DNA of 50,846 nucleotides. Origin: an uncultured bacterium. Lineage in GTDB: Bacteria > Actinomycetota > Coriobacteriia > Coriobacteriales > Coriobacteriaceae. Location: positions 1 through 50,846 of the forward strand of contig CAJMST010000015.1 of NCBI GenBank assembly GCA_905216145.1, in the 5' to 3' direction. Made by a program: the position numbers and the translations under genes. The notes under the pieces are model-generated. The model made no database searches and was not told the DNA's origin. It saw only the letters and a program-made list of their open reading frames with translations. This document shows, in pieces, positions 33,712-43,023 of this stretch. The stretch's first letter is position 1, and every line of letters begins with the position of its first letter.

Positions 33712-33750
33712 TGATCCCCCGGGGACGGAGGAAAGCGGACCATTTTGGCC
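33712..33750. repeat. TGATCCCCCGGGGACGGAGG motif
   Basis: A conserved 37-base string found three times: 33712-33750, 33951-33987 and about 40762-40798. Its ends, TGATCC and GGATCA in the later copies, are themselves inverted. The copies sit next to the palindromic elements. Confidence 0.7.
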
Positions 33751-33781
33751 TTGCAAGGGCGTCTGCGCGACCCGTCCGCCA

Positions 33782-33933
33782 CGAAATGGGCCCATCTACT
33801 ACGTTTGGGCGGCCACCCTCAACCACAGCGAAAAGCGAGAAAAGAAAACCGCAGGTAGATGGCCTGCGGTTTTTCGTAAAACGCTGGTATGGTCGGAGGT
33901 ATCGGGTCAAACGTAGTAGATGGGCCGATTTCG
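33782..33933. repeat. nested palindromic element, type B (left flank of adhesin)
   Basis: Ends read CGAAATGGGCCCATCTACTA... and their complement with one mismatch; unit of about 152 bases. It shares the central AAAACCGCAGGTAGA with the other copies. A second TGATCCCCCGGGG motif follows at 33951. Non-coding. Confidence 0.85.
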
Positions 33934-34030
33934 TGGCGAGCGCCATCAATTGATCCCCCGGGGACGGAGGAAAACGGATCATTTTGGCCCGTCGGCTCCG
34001 AGTCGCACCCGTTTTCCTGCGAAAACGCTG

Positions 34031-34111
34031 TGTCTCAACTTTGGTGAGACATTTGTCTCACGCCTAAAAACCGAATCTGGAACGTGTGTCACCTGCCCTA
34101 ACTGTGTCTCA
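34031..34111 (+). promoter_or_regulatory. TGTCTCA repeats upstream of the adhesin
   Basis: Heptamer TGTCTCA or its complement occurs at 34031-34037, 34045-34051 (inverted), 34054-34060 and 34105-34111, within the 135 bases before the start of the giant adhesin gene. Four copies in one leader suggest binding sites for a regulator. Purely a pattern observation. Confidence 0.4.
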
Positions 34112-34163
34112 TTCCGTAACTTTAGGCTGATGCAAGGTCTGAACCTGCGAGAAGGGAGACGCG

Positions 34164-37100
34164 ATGGGTAAGTACACGAGGGGTCTCTTGGCGGTGATAC
34201 TGGCCGTAGTGCTGGTGTTGCCGGCTGCAGCATTTGCCATGCTGCCCGAGGCCAACGCCAGGTCCAGTACGGGAATGGACGGGCCGACAGTGAGCGGGCC
34301 GACGGTCGTCGACCCCGACACCACCGGACGCTGGGAAATCTGGGCGGCCGGCCACAGCGGCAATAAGGTGACGACTCAAAACGTCGGTCGAATCTGGACC
34401 GACAAAACGGTTGAGGCAACCGGAGAAAACGAAGTGTCAGATTTTGTGACCACGCTTTCGGCGATGTCCTCGACGTCTAATTCAACCGTGACAGTCACCA
34501 CGCCACTCGACATCGTGCTAGTGCTGGATGCATCCGGCTCGATGAATGATCCTATGGGTGGTGGAGATTCCACCAAGCGTATCGATGCGCTGAAGAGCGC
34601 TGCGAAAAGCTTTATCGACACCATCGCCAAACAAAACGAAGGTATCGAGGGTGTCGATAGGCAGCATAAGGTTGCCATTGTTAAGTTTGCGGGTGATGAG
34701 ACCGACAAAGTTGGAAACGACAAGTACCGCTCCGGCGGCCATAGCTACAACTATTCGCAGACAATGCAAGAGTTGACAGCGTGCACGGTTGGCGGCGCAA
34801 AGGGTCTTAAGGGAACGATCGATTCTATCGAGCCTGCTGGCGCTACGCGTGCCGATTATGGTATGAAACAAGCCGAGAAAAACATTAAAACTTTTGGACG
34901 CGAGGGCGCCAAGAAGGTCGTTGTGTTCTTTACCGACGGCAAGCCAACGAGCTACAGCGAGTTTGATTCTGATGTCGCCAACGCTGCCGTGACGGCTGCC
35001 AAGAGCATGAAGGACGGCAAGGCCACCGTTTATACTATCGGCATCTTTAGCGGAGCGAACCCCGCTGCCGATCCCTCGAATAAGGGAACGAGCGACGTAA
35101 ATAAGTTCATGCACGCCGTGTCGAGTAACTATCCCAGCGCCACGTCGTATACGAGCGATATGCTTGGTGCGCGCGTGGAAAACTCCGACTACTACAAGTC
35201 GGCGACCAATGCCGATGAGCTCAAGAAGGTCTTCGACGACATCTCAAAGGCCATTACGTCGGAAGCACCTCACCCGACCGAAATCCACAAGGGTTACGAC
35301 GCGACCAAGTCCGGCTACATTACGTTTACCGATGAGCTGGGCGACTTTATGCAGGTCGACGGTTTTATATACAACGGCACGACGTTTGACAAGCCGACAA
35401 AGACCGAGGACAACGTCGACACCTACACATTCACGGGTGATGCCGCGAACCTGGTCATCACCGTTCAACATGCCAAAGAGGGCGAGCCTCAGACCGGCGA
35501 TATCGTAACGGTCAAGATTCCTGCGTCGTTGATTCCGCAGAGCCACTTTAAGACCGTAGACGGCAAGCTTTCGGTCGACAGCGTTAAGCCCATCCAGGTG
35601 AAGTATGCCTCGAGCGTGAAGAAGGTTGCGCTCGACAACCTGTTTACGCCCGAGAAGGTCACGGGGCTCAAGGACTACATCGAGCATAATACGACCGTCG
35701 TTGACGGCGCCAAGACCGTGAATTTCTACGCGAACAAGTGGGCTGCCGGCGCGCTGGGCGATACGGTTGCGACCTTTGAACCTGCCGACACCAACCGCTA
35801 TTACTATTTCCAGAAGCAGACGCCCATTTACACGGATAAGGCTTGCACGCAGCCTGCAAAGGGGCCCGCGCTGGCTGGCGAGGTTACCTATTACTACAAG
35901 GACGAGTTTGAGGAGCAGGGCGAGAACGACGAGGCCAAGCCCGCCACCGACGTCATCGAATTTATCGGCGGCGACGCCGCGAAGTTCGACGGCGCGATTG
36001 TTCCCGATGAGAACGGTAACTTGGTGTTTACTGTGGGAACCGCACGCCTGGCCTTTATCGATGAGCTCCACACCATCAAGGAGAACAACAAGACTCGCAC
36101 CGCGACCGACGTGCTCAACCCCAAGTGGAACAACACGTCTGCCAAGGCGACCGCGACGCATGTCAACTCCTACCTGGGCAACAACGGCAAGATTAGCTTT
36201 GCGTACGACATGACGCCGGCAACGGTGGATACCAAGGCCGACTTTGGCCTGACCAAGGTGCTCGAGGGCCGCAACTGGACGAAGGAGGACACGTTTGAGT
36301 TTGGGCTGACGCCCGTGGACGGCGCCCCGATGCCCGAGTCCGCGACAGCGCCCGTGGCTGTGTCTGTGACCAAGGGCGATCTGGACAATGGCAAGGCGGC
36401 CATTAATTTCAGCACGATCAAATACAACGAGCCTGGCACGTATGTCTACAAGGTCAGCGAAAAGAACGCCGGGACCACGGTTGACGGCATTGCCTACAGC
36501 AAGAACGTTGCGAAGATCACCGTGACGGTCACGCCCAACAAGAAGGGCGTGCTCAGCGCTGACGTGAAGGTGGCCTGGAGCGAAGCCGACGAGACCGAGT
36601 TCAAGAACGTCTACACTGCGGAGCCTGTTGAGTCCAGCGTTACCGACAAGATTGACGTGACCAAGTCCCTGACCGGGCGCGACCTTACGGCCGGCGAGTT
36701 CAGCTTTGAGCTGCGCGAGATTAAGGGTGAGGACTCTGAGCTTATCGAGACCGTTGCGAACGCTGCCGACGGTAAGGTGACGTTCAGCCCCATCAAGTAC
36801 ACCGAGATCGGCCAGCACACCTACAGGCTGCGCGAGGTCCCGGGCGACGCCGGCAACGGCATCACTTACGATGACACGACCTACACCATCGTGACGACCA
36901 TTGCCGACAACGGCAAGGGCCAGCTTGTTGCTACGCACGAGCTGAAGGATGCCAAGGACGCCAAGGACGTCAAGAGCATCGAGTTCAAGAACGTCTACAC
37001 CACGAATGCTGCCGAGGCATCGCTTGCGGGCAAGAAGAGTCTGCAGGTTCCCGATGGTCTGACCCCGGCCGACATCACCGGCAAGTTTACCTTTACCGTG

Positions 37101-40100
37101 ATCGGTGAAGAGGGTGCGCCTATGCCTGCGAGTACGAGCGTGCACAACGACGCCGACGGCAAGGTCGACTTTGGCAAGATCACCTTTACGCTCGACGACC
37201 TTAACAAGGCCCTGGGTGAGAAGTCCAAGAAGCGCGAGCACACCTTTACCTACACCGTGACCGAGTCCGGCGAGGTCGCTGGCGTGACCAACGACGCCAA
37301 GCTGTCGCGCGAGGTTTCCTTCACCGTGACCGATGACGGCAAGGGGAATCTGCGCGTATCCCGCAAGCCGGACGGTGATGCGGCCTTCACGTTCACCAAT
37401 ACCTATAACGTGACGCCTGTCGAGACGAGCGTCACCGAACAGATCACCGCGACCAAGGTCCTGGACGGCCGCAATCTCAAGGACGGCGAGTTCTCCTTCG
37501 AGCTCGTCGAGGGCGACAAGGTTGTCGCCACCGGCACTAACGACGCCGAGGGCAACATCACGATGAGCGCCGTGAAGTACACCGAGGCCGGCGAGCACAC
37601 CTACACGCTGCGCGAGGTCAACGGCGGAACCACCAGCAAGGGCATCACGTACAGCGACACCAAGTACACCATCGAGACCACCATTACCGACAACGGTGAC
37701 GGTACCCTCAGCGCTACGCACGAGCTGAAGAGCGCCACGCCTGCGACCTTCAAGAACACCTACAGCGTGACCCCGCTCGATGCAGAGCTCGACTTTGACC
37801 TGAGCAAGGTCATCAGCGGCCGCGAGTGGACGGATGGGGACGAGTTCAGCTTTACCATTACCGCCCCCGATGGCGCCCCGCTCCCCGATCCTGCGACCGT
37901 AGCCGTGAGCAAGCACGATGCGAAGGACGGCATTGCCGCCATCAAGTTCGGCAAGATTCGCTACACGGCCACCGGAACCTACAAGTACGAGATCCGCGAG
38001 AACGCGGGCAGCACGGTCGGCATGACGTATGACGCGCATGTCGCAACCGCCGAAGTGACCGTGACCGAGAACGGCGATGGCAGCCTGACCGCCAACGTCA
38101 CCAAGAAGGAAAACGGACGCTTTACCAACACGTACCGCACTGAGCTTAACTACACCGCTGCCGGCGGTCTGTGGCTCAGCAAGTATCTGGACGGCCGCCC
38201 CATGACCGAGGGTCAGTTCACCTTTACCGTGACACCTGCTGACGACGCTTCGGCTCGCGCGCTCGGTCTGCTGCCCGGAGTCAACAACTTCAAGTCCCCT
38301 GCGACGGCAGAGGCAACGGTCGGCCTGATCGACATCCTGGCTGGCCATGAGGTCAAGTTTACGCAGGCTGACGCCGGCAAGACCTTCACGTACACCGTAG
38401 CCGAGAAGAATGACGGCAAGCCCGGTTACACCTACGACGACGCCGTGCGTACCGTGACGATCGCCGTTGCCGATGACGGTGCCGGTACGCTTACCGCCAC
38501 GACGACCGTCTCCGGCGGTCCCGAGGGTACGCATACGACGGTCCACAAGAGCGGTGAGAACAAGGTCGAGAGTGCCCTGGCCCCGTTCCACAACAGCTAC
38601 AGCGCTACGACCAATACGCCTGGTGGTACCGCTGCTCAGGTTGTCGCCACCAAGACCCTGACCGGTCGTCCGATGGCCGACGGCGAGTTCTGGTTCGGCA
38701 TTGCCTATCAGGGCGAGCTTGTGGGCTACGAAAACCTCAAGCCCAATATCGGCGGGCATGTGAGCTTTGATGCGCTGCACTACGACACCGAGATGCTTGC
38801 CAATCTTGAGGCGGCTGGGCTTGCCCATCGTACCGACAAGGGCGGTAAGCTCGCTTGGACCATTAACTACACGGCCTACGAAGATTTATTCGGGCTGCCG
38901 AATGGCGTTTCCGCTACAACGTGGAGCTTTGGCTTTAAGGTTATCGTTGTCGACAACGGTGACGGTACCCTGACGGCAACGGTCGACTACGGTGGCGTTG
39001 AGCCCTTGTTCGAAAACGTCTACGGCGCCGAGGCCGTGGATGCCGCACTCATCGGCACCAAGAAGCTCCAGGCAGCCGAGGGCCTGACCCCGGCTGACAT
39101 CGCGGGCAAGTTCACCTTTACCGTGACCGCCGACGAGGCCGGCGCCCCGATGCCCGAGCGCACGACCGCAACCAACGACGCGGCCGGCAACGTGGACTTT
39201 GGCAAGATCCACTTTACGCTCGAGGATCTCAACCGCGCTCTGGGCGTGACGGACGATGCGGCCGATAAGGCCGAGGCAGGCGAAGCTGACGAGGCAGAGG
39301 CCGAAGAGGCCGACGCCGACGATGCCGACACCGACGAGTCCAACGACGAGCCCGAGCCCGCAGCCCCCACCGCTCCGCGCACGCACACCTTTACTTACAC
39401 GGTGACCGAGTCCGGTAGTGCCCCTGGCGTGACCAATGACACCAACGCCACGCGCAAGGTTTCCTACACCGTGTCTGACGACGGTACCGGACATCTGCGT
39501 GTCGTGCACAACGGCGACGACGGTGCTGCCTTCACGTTCACCAACACCTACAGCGTGACGCCTACTGATTCCGTGGTGACCGATCAGGTCAAGACGGTCA
39601 AGCGTCTGACCGGACGCGACCTTGCAGCCGGCGAGTTCACGTTTGAGCTGCTCGAGGACGGCGTGGTTGTCGCCAGCGGCACCAATGACGTCGACGGTAA
39701 CGTTACGCTGAGCCCGATCCGCTACGAGGCGCCCGGCACGCACACGTACATGCTGCGCGAGGCTTGCCCCAACGCGCTCGGCCTGTACAAGGGCGTCACC
39801 TATGACGGCGCGACCTACAGCGTCGTGACCACCGTCTCCGACAACGGCGACGGCACGCTGACCGCGACGCACAAACTCGAGGGAACCACCGAGTCGGCTG
39901 GCTTTACTAATAAGTATCACGCCATGCCTACCCAGGTCTCCATCGGCGCCATCAAGGTACTCGAGGGACGCGAACTCAAGAAGGACGAGTTTAGCTTTAA
40001 GCTCGTTGGCGAGGACATCGAGTCCACCGTCGCCAACGATGCCGACGGCAAGATCAACTTCGACAAGTTCGAGTACGACGAGCCCGGTACGTACGTCTAC

Positions 40101-40451
40101 ACCATCAGCGAGGTCAAGGGCGACGAGGCCGGTATGACCTACGACAAGTCCGTCTTTACCGCGACCGTCAACGTGGTCGATGACGGCGAGGGCAACCTCA
40201 AGGCGAACGTCGCCTTTACCAAGGGCGACAAGAGCGTCGAGGGTATCGTGTTCAACAACACGTACAAGAAGCCCGAGACGCCCGTGCCGACGCCTGATCC
40301 CGGCACGCCCAAGACCGTGACGAACATCGTCAAGACGGTCAAGGGTTTCCTGCCCACCACGGGTGACCAGCAGGCCGCCGCACTGCTTATGGCATTTGTC
40401 ATCGCCATGGCCGGCGTCGGAGCCCTGGTCTGGGGTATCCGTAAGCGCTAG
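34164..40451 (+). CDS. giant sortase-anchored VWA/FctA-repeat adhesin
   Basis: Surface protein of 2095 residues. A signal peptide (MGKYTRGLLAVILAVVLVLP...AFA) is followed by a von Willebrand A domain with MIDAS VLVLDASGSMND near residue 115. A linker region runs to about 690. Ten tandem FctA/Spy0128-like domains then run to about 2034, each opening with T-K-x-L-x-G-R and closing with F-x-N-x-Y. The Lys, the Glu in the YTLRE strand and the terminal Asn fit self-made isopeptide bonds. The eighth domain (near 1690-1725) holds an acidic Ala/Glu/Asp-rich insertion. The end is FLPTTGD, a hydrophobic segment and RKR, a classic sortase substrate. Pilus-tip or stalk adhesin role is inferred. No sortase is in the window. 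GAAGGGAG precedes the ATG. Confidence 0.92.
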   Translation: MGKYTRGLLAVILAVVLVLPAAAFAMLPEANARSSTGMDGPTVSGPTVVDPDTTGRWEIWAAGHSGNKVTTQNVGRIWTDKTVEATGENEVSDFVTTLSAMSSTSNSTVTVTTPLDIVLVLDASGSMNDPMGGGDSTKRIDALKSAAKSFIDTIAKQNEGIEGVDRQHKVAIVKFAGDETDKVGNDKYRSGGHSYNYSQTMQELTACTVGGAKGLKGTIDSIEPAGATRADYGMKQAEKNIKTFGREGAKKVVVFFTDGKPTSYSEFDSDVANAAVTAAKSMKDGKATVYTIGIFSGANPAADPSNKGTSDVNKFMHAVSSNYPSATSYTSDMLGARVENSDYYKSATNADELKKVFDDISKAITSEAPHPTEIHKGYDATKSGYITFTDELGDFMQVDGFIYNGTTFDKPTKTEDNVDTYTFTGDAANLVITVQHAKEGEPQTGDIVTVKIPASLIPQSHFKTVDGKLSVDSVKPIQVKYASSVKKVALDNLFTPEKVTGLKDYIEHNTTVVDGAKTVNFYANKWAAGALGDTVATFEPADTNRYYYFQKQTPIYTDKACTQPAKGPALAGEVTYYYKDEFEEQGENDEAKPATDVIEFIGGDAAKFDGAIVPDENGNLVFTVGTARLAFIDELHTIKENNKTRTATDVLNPKWNNTSAKATATHVNSYLGNNGKISFAYDMTPATVDTKADFGLTKVLEGRNWTKEDTFEFGLTPVDGAPMPESATAPVAVSVTKGDLDNGKAAINFSTIKYNEPGTYVYKVSEKNAGTTVDGIAYSKNVAKITVTVTPNKKGVLSADVKVAWSEADETEFKNVYTAEPVESSVTDKIDVTKSLTGRDLTAGEFSFELREIKGEDSELIETVANAADGKVTFSPIKYTEIGQHTYRLREVPGDAGNGITYDDTTYTIVTTIADNGKGQLVATHELKDAKDAKDVKSIEFKNVYTTNAAEASLAGKKSLQVPDGLTPADITGKFTFTVIGEEGAPMPASTSVHNDADGKVDFGKITFTLDDLNKALGEKSKKREHTFTYTVTESGEVAGVTNDAKLSREVSFTVTDDGKGNLRVSRKPDGDAAFTFTNTYNVTPVETSVTEQITATKVLDGRNLKDGEFSFELVEGDKVVATGTNDAEGNITMSAVKYTEAGEHTYTLREVNGGTTSKGITYSDTKYTIETTITDNGDGTLSATHELKSATPATFKNTYSVTPLDAELDFDLSKVISGREWTDGDEFSFTITAPDGAPLPDPATVAVSKHDAKDGIAAIKFGKIRYTATGTYKYEIRENAGSTVGMTYDAHVATAEVTVTENGDGSLTANVTKKENGRFTNTYRTELNYTAAGGLWLSKYLDGRPMTEGQFTFTVTPADDASARALGLLPGVNNFKSPATAEATVGLIDILAGHEVKFTQADAGKTFTYTVAEKNDGKPGYTYDDAVRTVTIAVADDGAGTLTATTTVSGGPEGTHTTVHKSGENKVESALAPFHNSYSATTNTPGGTAAQVVATKTLTGRPMADGEFWFGIAYQGELVGYENLKPNIGGHVSFDALHYDTEMLANLEAAGLAHRTDKGGKLAWTINYTAYEDLFGLPNGVSATTWSFGFKVIVVDNGDGTLTATVDYGGVEPLFENVYGAEAVDAALIGTKKLQAAEGLTPADIAGKFTFTVTADEAGAPMPERTTATNDAAGNVDFGKIHFTLEDLNRALGVTDDAADKAEAGEADEAEAEEADADDADTDESNDEPEPAAPTAPRTHTFTYTVTESGSAPGVTNDTNATRKVSYTVSDDGTGHLRVVHNGDDGAAFTFTNTYSVTPTDSVVTDQVKTVKRLTGRDLAAGEFTFELLEDGVVVASGTNDVDGNVTLSPIRYEAPGTHTYMLREACPNALGLYKGVTYDGATYSVVTTVSDNGDGTLTATHKLEGTTESAGFTNKYHAMPTQVSIGAIKVLEGRELKKDEFSFKLVGEDIESTVANDADGKINFDKFEYDEPGTYVYTISEVKGDEAGMTYDKSVFTATVNVVDDGEGNLKANVAFTKGDKSVEGIVFNNTYKKPETPVPTPDPGTPKTVTNIVKTVKGFLPTTGDQQAAALLMAFVIAMAGVGALVWGIRKR

Positions 40452-40463
40452 GCACGTCGACAG

Positions 40464-40487
40464 CGCCCGGGGCCAAAAGGCCCCGGG
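40464..40487 (+). terminator. hairpin after adhesin
   Basis: GCCCGGGGCC (40464-40473), AAAA, GGCCCCGGGC (40478-40487). Near-perfect stem, no T run. Confidence 0.6.
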
Positions 40488-40526
40488 CGGCCGGCAGGGC
40501 TAAATCCCGACCTACTCCTACCCTCA

Positions 40527-40567
40527 GCCGCCACGGAGGCATCTCCCTCCTTCGTGGCGGCGCTTTT
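40527..40567 (+). terminator. second hairpin with T run after adhesin
   Basis: GCCGCCACGGAGG (40527-40539) pairs with CCTCCTTCGTGGCGGC (40546-40561), followed by GCTTTT. Likely rho-independent terminator. Confidence 0.7.
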
Positions 40568-40591
40568 GTGCGTTGGGGAGGAGGGCGCGCC

Positions 40592-40745
40592 ACGAAACCG
40601 GCCTATCTACTACGTTTAGCCCCTTACCCCCAACCATGCCAAAAAACGCGAAAACAAAACCGCAGGTAGAACGCCTGTGGTTTTGTTCAAAACGAAGGTA
40701 TGGTCAGGGGTATCGCGTCAAACGTAGTAGATGGGCCGATTTCGT
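40592..40745. repeat. nested palindromic element, type B (right flank of adhesin)
   Basis: Ends ACGAAACCGGCCTATCTACT... and its complement at 40720-40745. It matches the left-flank type B element at 33782-33933 and shares the central AAAACCGCAGGTAGA. Non-coding. Confidence 0.85.
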
Positions 40746-40761
40746 GGCGAGCGGTTCCGGC

Positions 40762-40798
40762 TGATCCCTTGGGGACGGAGGAAAACGGATCATTTTGG
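40762..40798. repeat. TGATCCCTTGGGGACGGAGG motif, third copy
   Basis: Third copy of the short conserved string found at 33712 and 33951; it lies between elements B and A on the right flank. Confidence 0.7.
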
Positions 40799-40840
40799 TC
40801 CCGCGAGGCTGGCGGAGGCACTCGTCCAGGGCCGCCCGAA

Positions 40841-40994
40841 CAAAACTATGCCGGTTTACGGGGCTGAGTTACGAGTCCCCAACCATGCCGATATTCGTGA
40901 AAATAAAACCGCAGGTAGACGAGCCGTCATTTTGCAGAAAACGCGGGTATGGATGGGGGTCCTGAGTTTGGCCCCGTAAACCGGCATAGTTTTG
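40841..40994. repeat. nested palindromic element, type A (right flank of adhesin)
   Basis: Ends CAAAACTATGCCGGTTTAC (40841-40859) and complement GTAAACCGGCATAGTTTTG (40976-40994). It matches the left-flank type A unit at 33531-33684. Non-coding. Confidence 0.85.
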
Positions 40995-41054
40995 AAATGG
41001 CCTTAAATCGGTAGCAGCCATTTTGCTATGCCGGAACGGTCGGTCTTCGGGCAA

Positions 41055-41684
41055 CTACCCTCGCAGGTAGGCGATAGCGATCTGCGTGCGGTTGCGCAGG
41101 CCCATCTTTGCCAGGATTGAGCTGATGTGGTTGCGCACGGTGCCTTCGCCCATGTAGGCGGTGGCGGCGATCTCTTTGTTGTCGAGGCCGCGGGCGATGA
41201 GCTCGGCGACTTCGAACTCGCGGTCGGTCAGGCTGGCGAAGGCTGCGGGCCGGCGGGGCGTGCCCGCCTCGACGTCCGTTCCGTCAAAATCGATGTCCTC
41301 GATCGCCTTACCCTCGAGTACGCGTTTGCCGTCCATGACCTGCGCCAACGCCGGCGGAATGGCGGCGACATCGGTCTTGATCAGGTAGCCGCGGGCGCCC
41401 AGCTTGAGCGCCGACACAATGTACTCGTCATCCGAGAATGTCGTCAGAAACACCACGCGCGCCGCAGGGTCGCGCTCAAGGATTTCGCGTGCTGCCGAAA
41501 GTCCGTCACGCCCCGGCATCTGGATGTCGAGCAGCGCGATGTCGGGCGCGTACTCAGCGTAGAGCGCGACCGCGTCGTTGCCGTCGGCGCCGGTGCCCAC
41601 TACCTCGATTTGCGGCTGGGCGCCCAGGATAATCTTGAGCGAATCGACTACCAAACGGTCGTCGTCGACAACGATGAGCCTCAT
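41055..41684 (-). CDS. NarL/LuxR-family response regulator
   Basis: Two-component regulator of 209 residues. The receiver domain has VVDDDR (7-10), the phosphorylated Asp53 in LLDIQMPGRDG, the LTTFSDDEY loop and conserved Lys in GYLIKTD. The C-terminal LuxR-type HTH reads LTDREFEVAELIARGLDNKEIA...VRNHISSILAKMGLRNR. It overlaps the kinase gene by four bases on the same strand, so the pair is one operon and a cognate pair. Its likely targets are the divergent ABC-2 exporter genes from 43024 on; inferred from position. Confidence 0.93.
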   Translation of the reverse strand: MRLIVVDDDRLVVDSLKIILGAQPQIEVVGTGADGNDAVALYAEYAPDIALLDIQMPGRDGLSAAREILERDPAARVVFLTTFSDDEYIVSALKLGARGYLIKTDVAAIPPALAQVMDGKRVLEGKAIEDIDFDGTDVEAGTPRRPAAFASLTDREFEVAELIARGLDNKEIAATAYMGEGTVRNHISSILAKMGLRNRTQIAIAYLRG

Positions 41685-42826
41685 CGGCCCTCATCTCCTT
41701 GCTGCTTGGGAACGGTGGCAAACACGCGCCAGCCGCCGGCGCCGGCGCGCGGGCCGGCGGTGAAGGTGCCGCCAAGCGCTTCGATGCGCTCGCGCATGGA
41801 GGCAAGCCCCATGCCCTCCGCGGCGCCGCGGCTGCTTGCTTGGACCCCGCCCGTGCCATCGTCGGTAACGATGAGCTGGTAAAACGACGGATGCTCCATG
41901 CATCGTACAGCGACGGTCTGGGCGCAAGCGTGGCGCATGGTGTTGGAGAGCGCCTCGCGCAGGACCGCCGCAAAGCAGTTGGCGACGTTTGCGGGCGCAT
42001 GCTCGGCCATAACTTCAAGCTCAATCTGCGGACCGCCGTCCGAGCGCGCGCCTTCGACAATGCGTTCGAGCTGCACGGAAAGGTCGACGGCGTTGTCGTT
42101 AAGCGCGTGGACGTTGGTGCGCACAAGCTGGAGCGCCTCGTCAACCGTGCGTTTGACGTCGGCGAAATCGGCGGCAACCCTGGGCTCGTCGGCGTGCACG
42201 ACGCGCAGGGCCTCGGTCTGCAGCGAGGCGCGCGTGAGCTGGTGGCCGACGTTATCGTGGATCTCGCGCGCGATGCGGGCGCGTTCGGCGAGCGTCGCGA
42301 GCTCGACTTCGTAGTCCTGGCGATCGGCAAGATCACGGTTGCGCGCCTCGAGCGCGAGGGCTCGTTCCTGCAGCTCGTCGCGGGTACGGCGCATGCGCTG
42401 CTGCTCGCGCTCCAACTGGGCGGTACGTAGCGATAGCAAGGTGGCGGCAACCGAAAGGATGGCGGCCAGCAAAAGCGTTCGGGCGGTGAGCGCGTCGGCG
42501 CGTAGGTCCGCGACGAGCGCGAAGACAAAGGCGACGCCAATGCCCAACGCGACCCAAACGTGTTCACGGCGCACGCGCCGCGCGATGTCATAGAGGGTGA
42601 GAGGCGCAAACGGCACAAACGGCGGCGCAAAGACGGCCGCGATGATGTAAGCGTAACTCGCGGCCTTGCTTACACGGCGTGTGCGTTCCCCCTGCGCGAC
42701 CTCGGCCAGCGAGGTGGCGATAACGCCAAGGCAAAACGCCGCGACCAGGCGAGCGTCCACAGCAAGGCCCGTGGCGGCCGCAATGCAGCACGCCAGCACA
42801 ATCGATTTGTCGAAAAGCCTGTTCAT
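41681..42826 (-). CDS. NarL-partner sensor histidine kinase (HisKA_3)
   Basis: Membrane sensor of 381 residues. About five hydrophobic segments lie in the first 135 residues, then a coiled linker, the dimerisation box ARIAREIHDNVGHQL (phosphorylated His190), and a HATPase_c domain ending DDGTGGVQ...GMGLASMRERIEALGGTF. The short extracellular part suggests it senses within the membrane. The ATG at 42826 is directly preceded by TACAAT (42838-42833) at -12 to -7, implying a leaderless message; no Shine-Dalgarno is visible. An upstream in-frame extension is rejected. It faces the exporter genes across a gap of about 200 bases. Confidence 0.88.
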   Translation of the reverse strand: MNRLFDKSIVLACCIAAATGLAVDARLVAAFCLGVIATSLAEVAQGERTRRVSKAASYAYIIAAVFAPPFVPFAPLTLYDIARRVRREHVWVALGIGVAFVFALVADLRADALTARTLLLAAILSVAATLLSLRTAQLEREQQRMRRTRDELQERALALEARNRDLADRQDYEVELATLAERARIAREIHDNVGHQLTRASLQTEALRVVHADEPRVAADFADVKRTVDEALQLVRTNVHALNDNAVDLSVQLERIVEGARSDGGPQIELEVMAEHAPANVANCFAAVLREALSNTMRHACAQTVAVRCMEHPSFYQLIVTDDGTGGVQASSRGAAEGMGLASMRERIEALGGTFTAGPRAGAGGWRVFATVPKQQGDEGR

Positions 42827-42832
42827 ACGGGT

Positions 42833-42838
42833 ATTGTA
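42833..42838 (-). promoter_or_regulatory. -10 box giving a leaderless kinase transcript
   Basis: TACAAT on the minus strand ends six bases before the kinase ATG, which would place the transcription start on the A of ATG. The matching -35 is poor (CCTCCA). Prediction only. Confidence 0.4.
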
Positions 42839-43023
42839 CGCGAAGCCGCGCGTGGTGGAGGGGCCGCCTGCGCAACCGTGACATTCCTCCCGTACAGCAA
42901 ATTGGGGGCGCCGGCGGGCCACGCGGCCAAGCCCCGCACTCGTGACAAAGCTCACTGGCGCGCGCCGGCGGCTCCTGCGATGATGCAATCGTACCGGGCC
43001 GCAATCAACAGGAGGGCCGCCTC

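Noticed and set aside
35244..38828. Open reading frame of 1194 codons on the minus strand, opposite the adhesin repeats
   Set aside because: It is the mirror of the repetitive, high-GC adhesin gene, has no recognisable domain and no ribosome site. The adhesin on the plus strand is certain.
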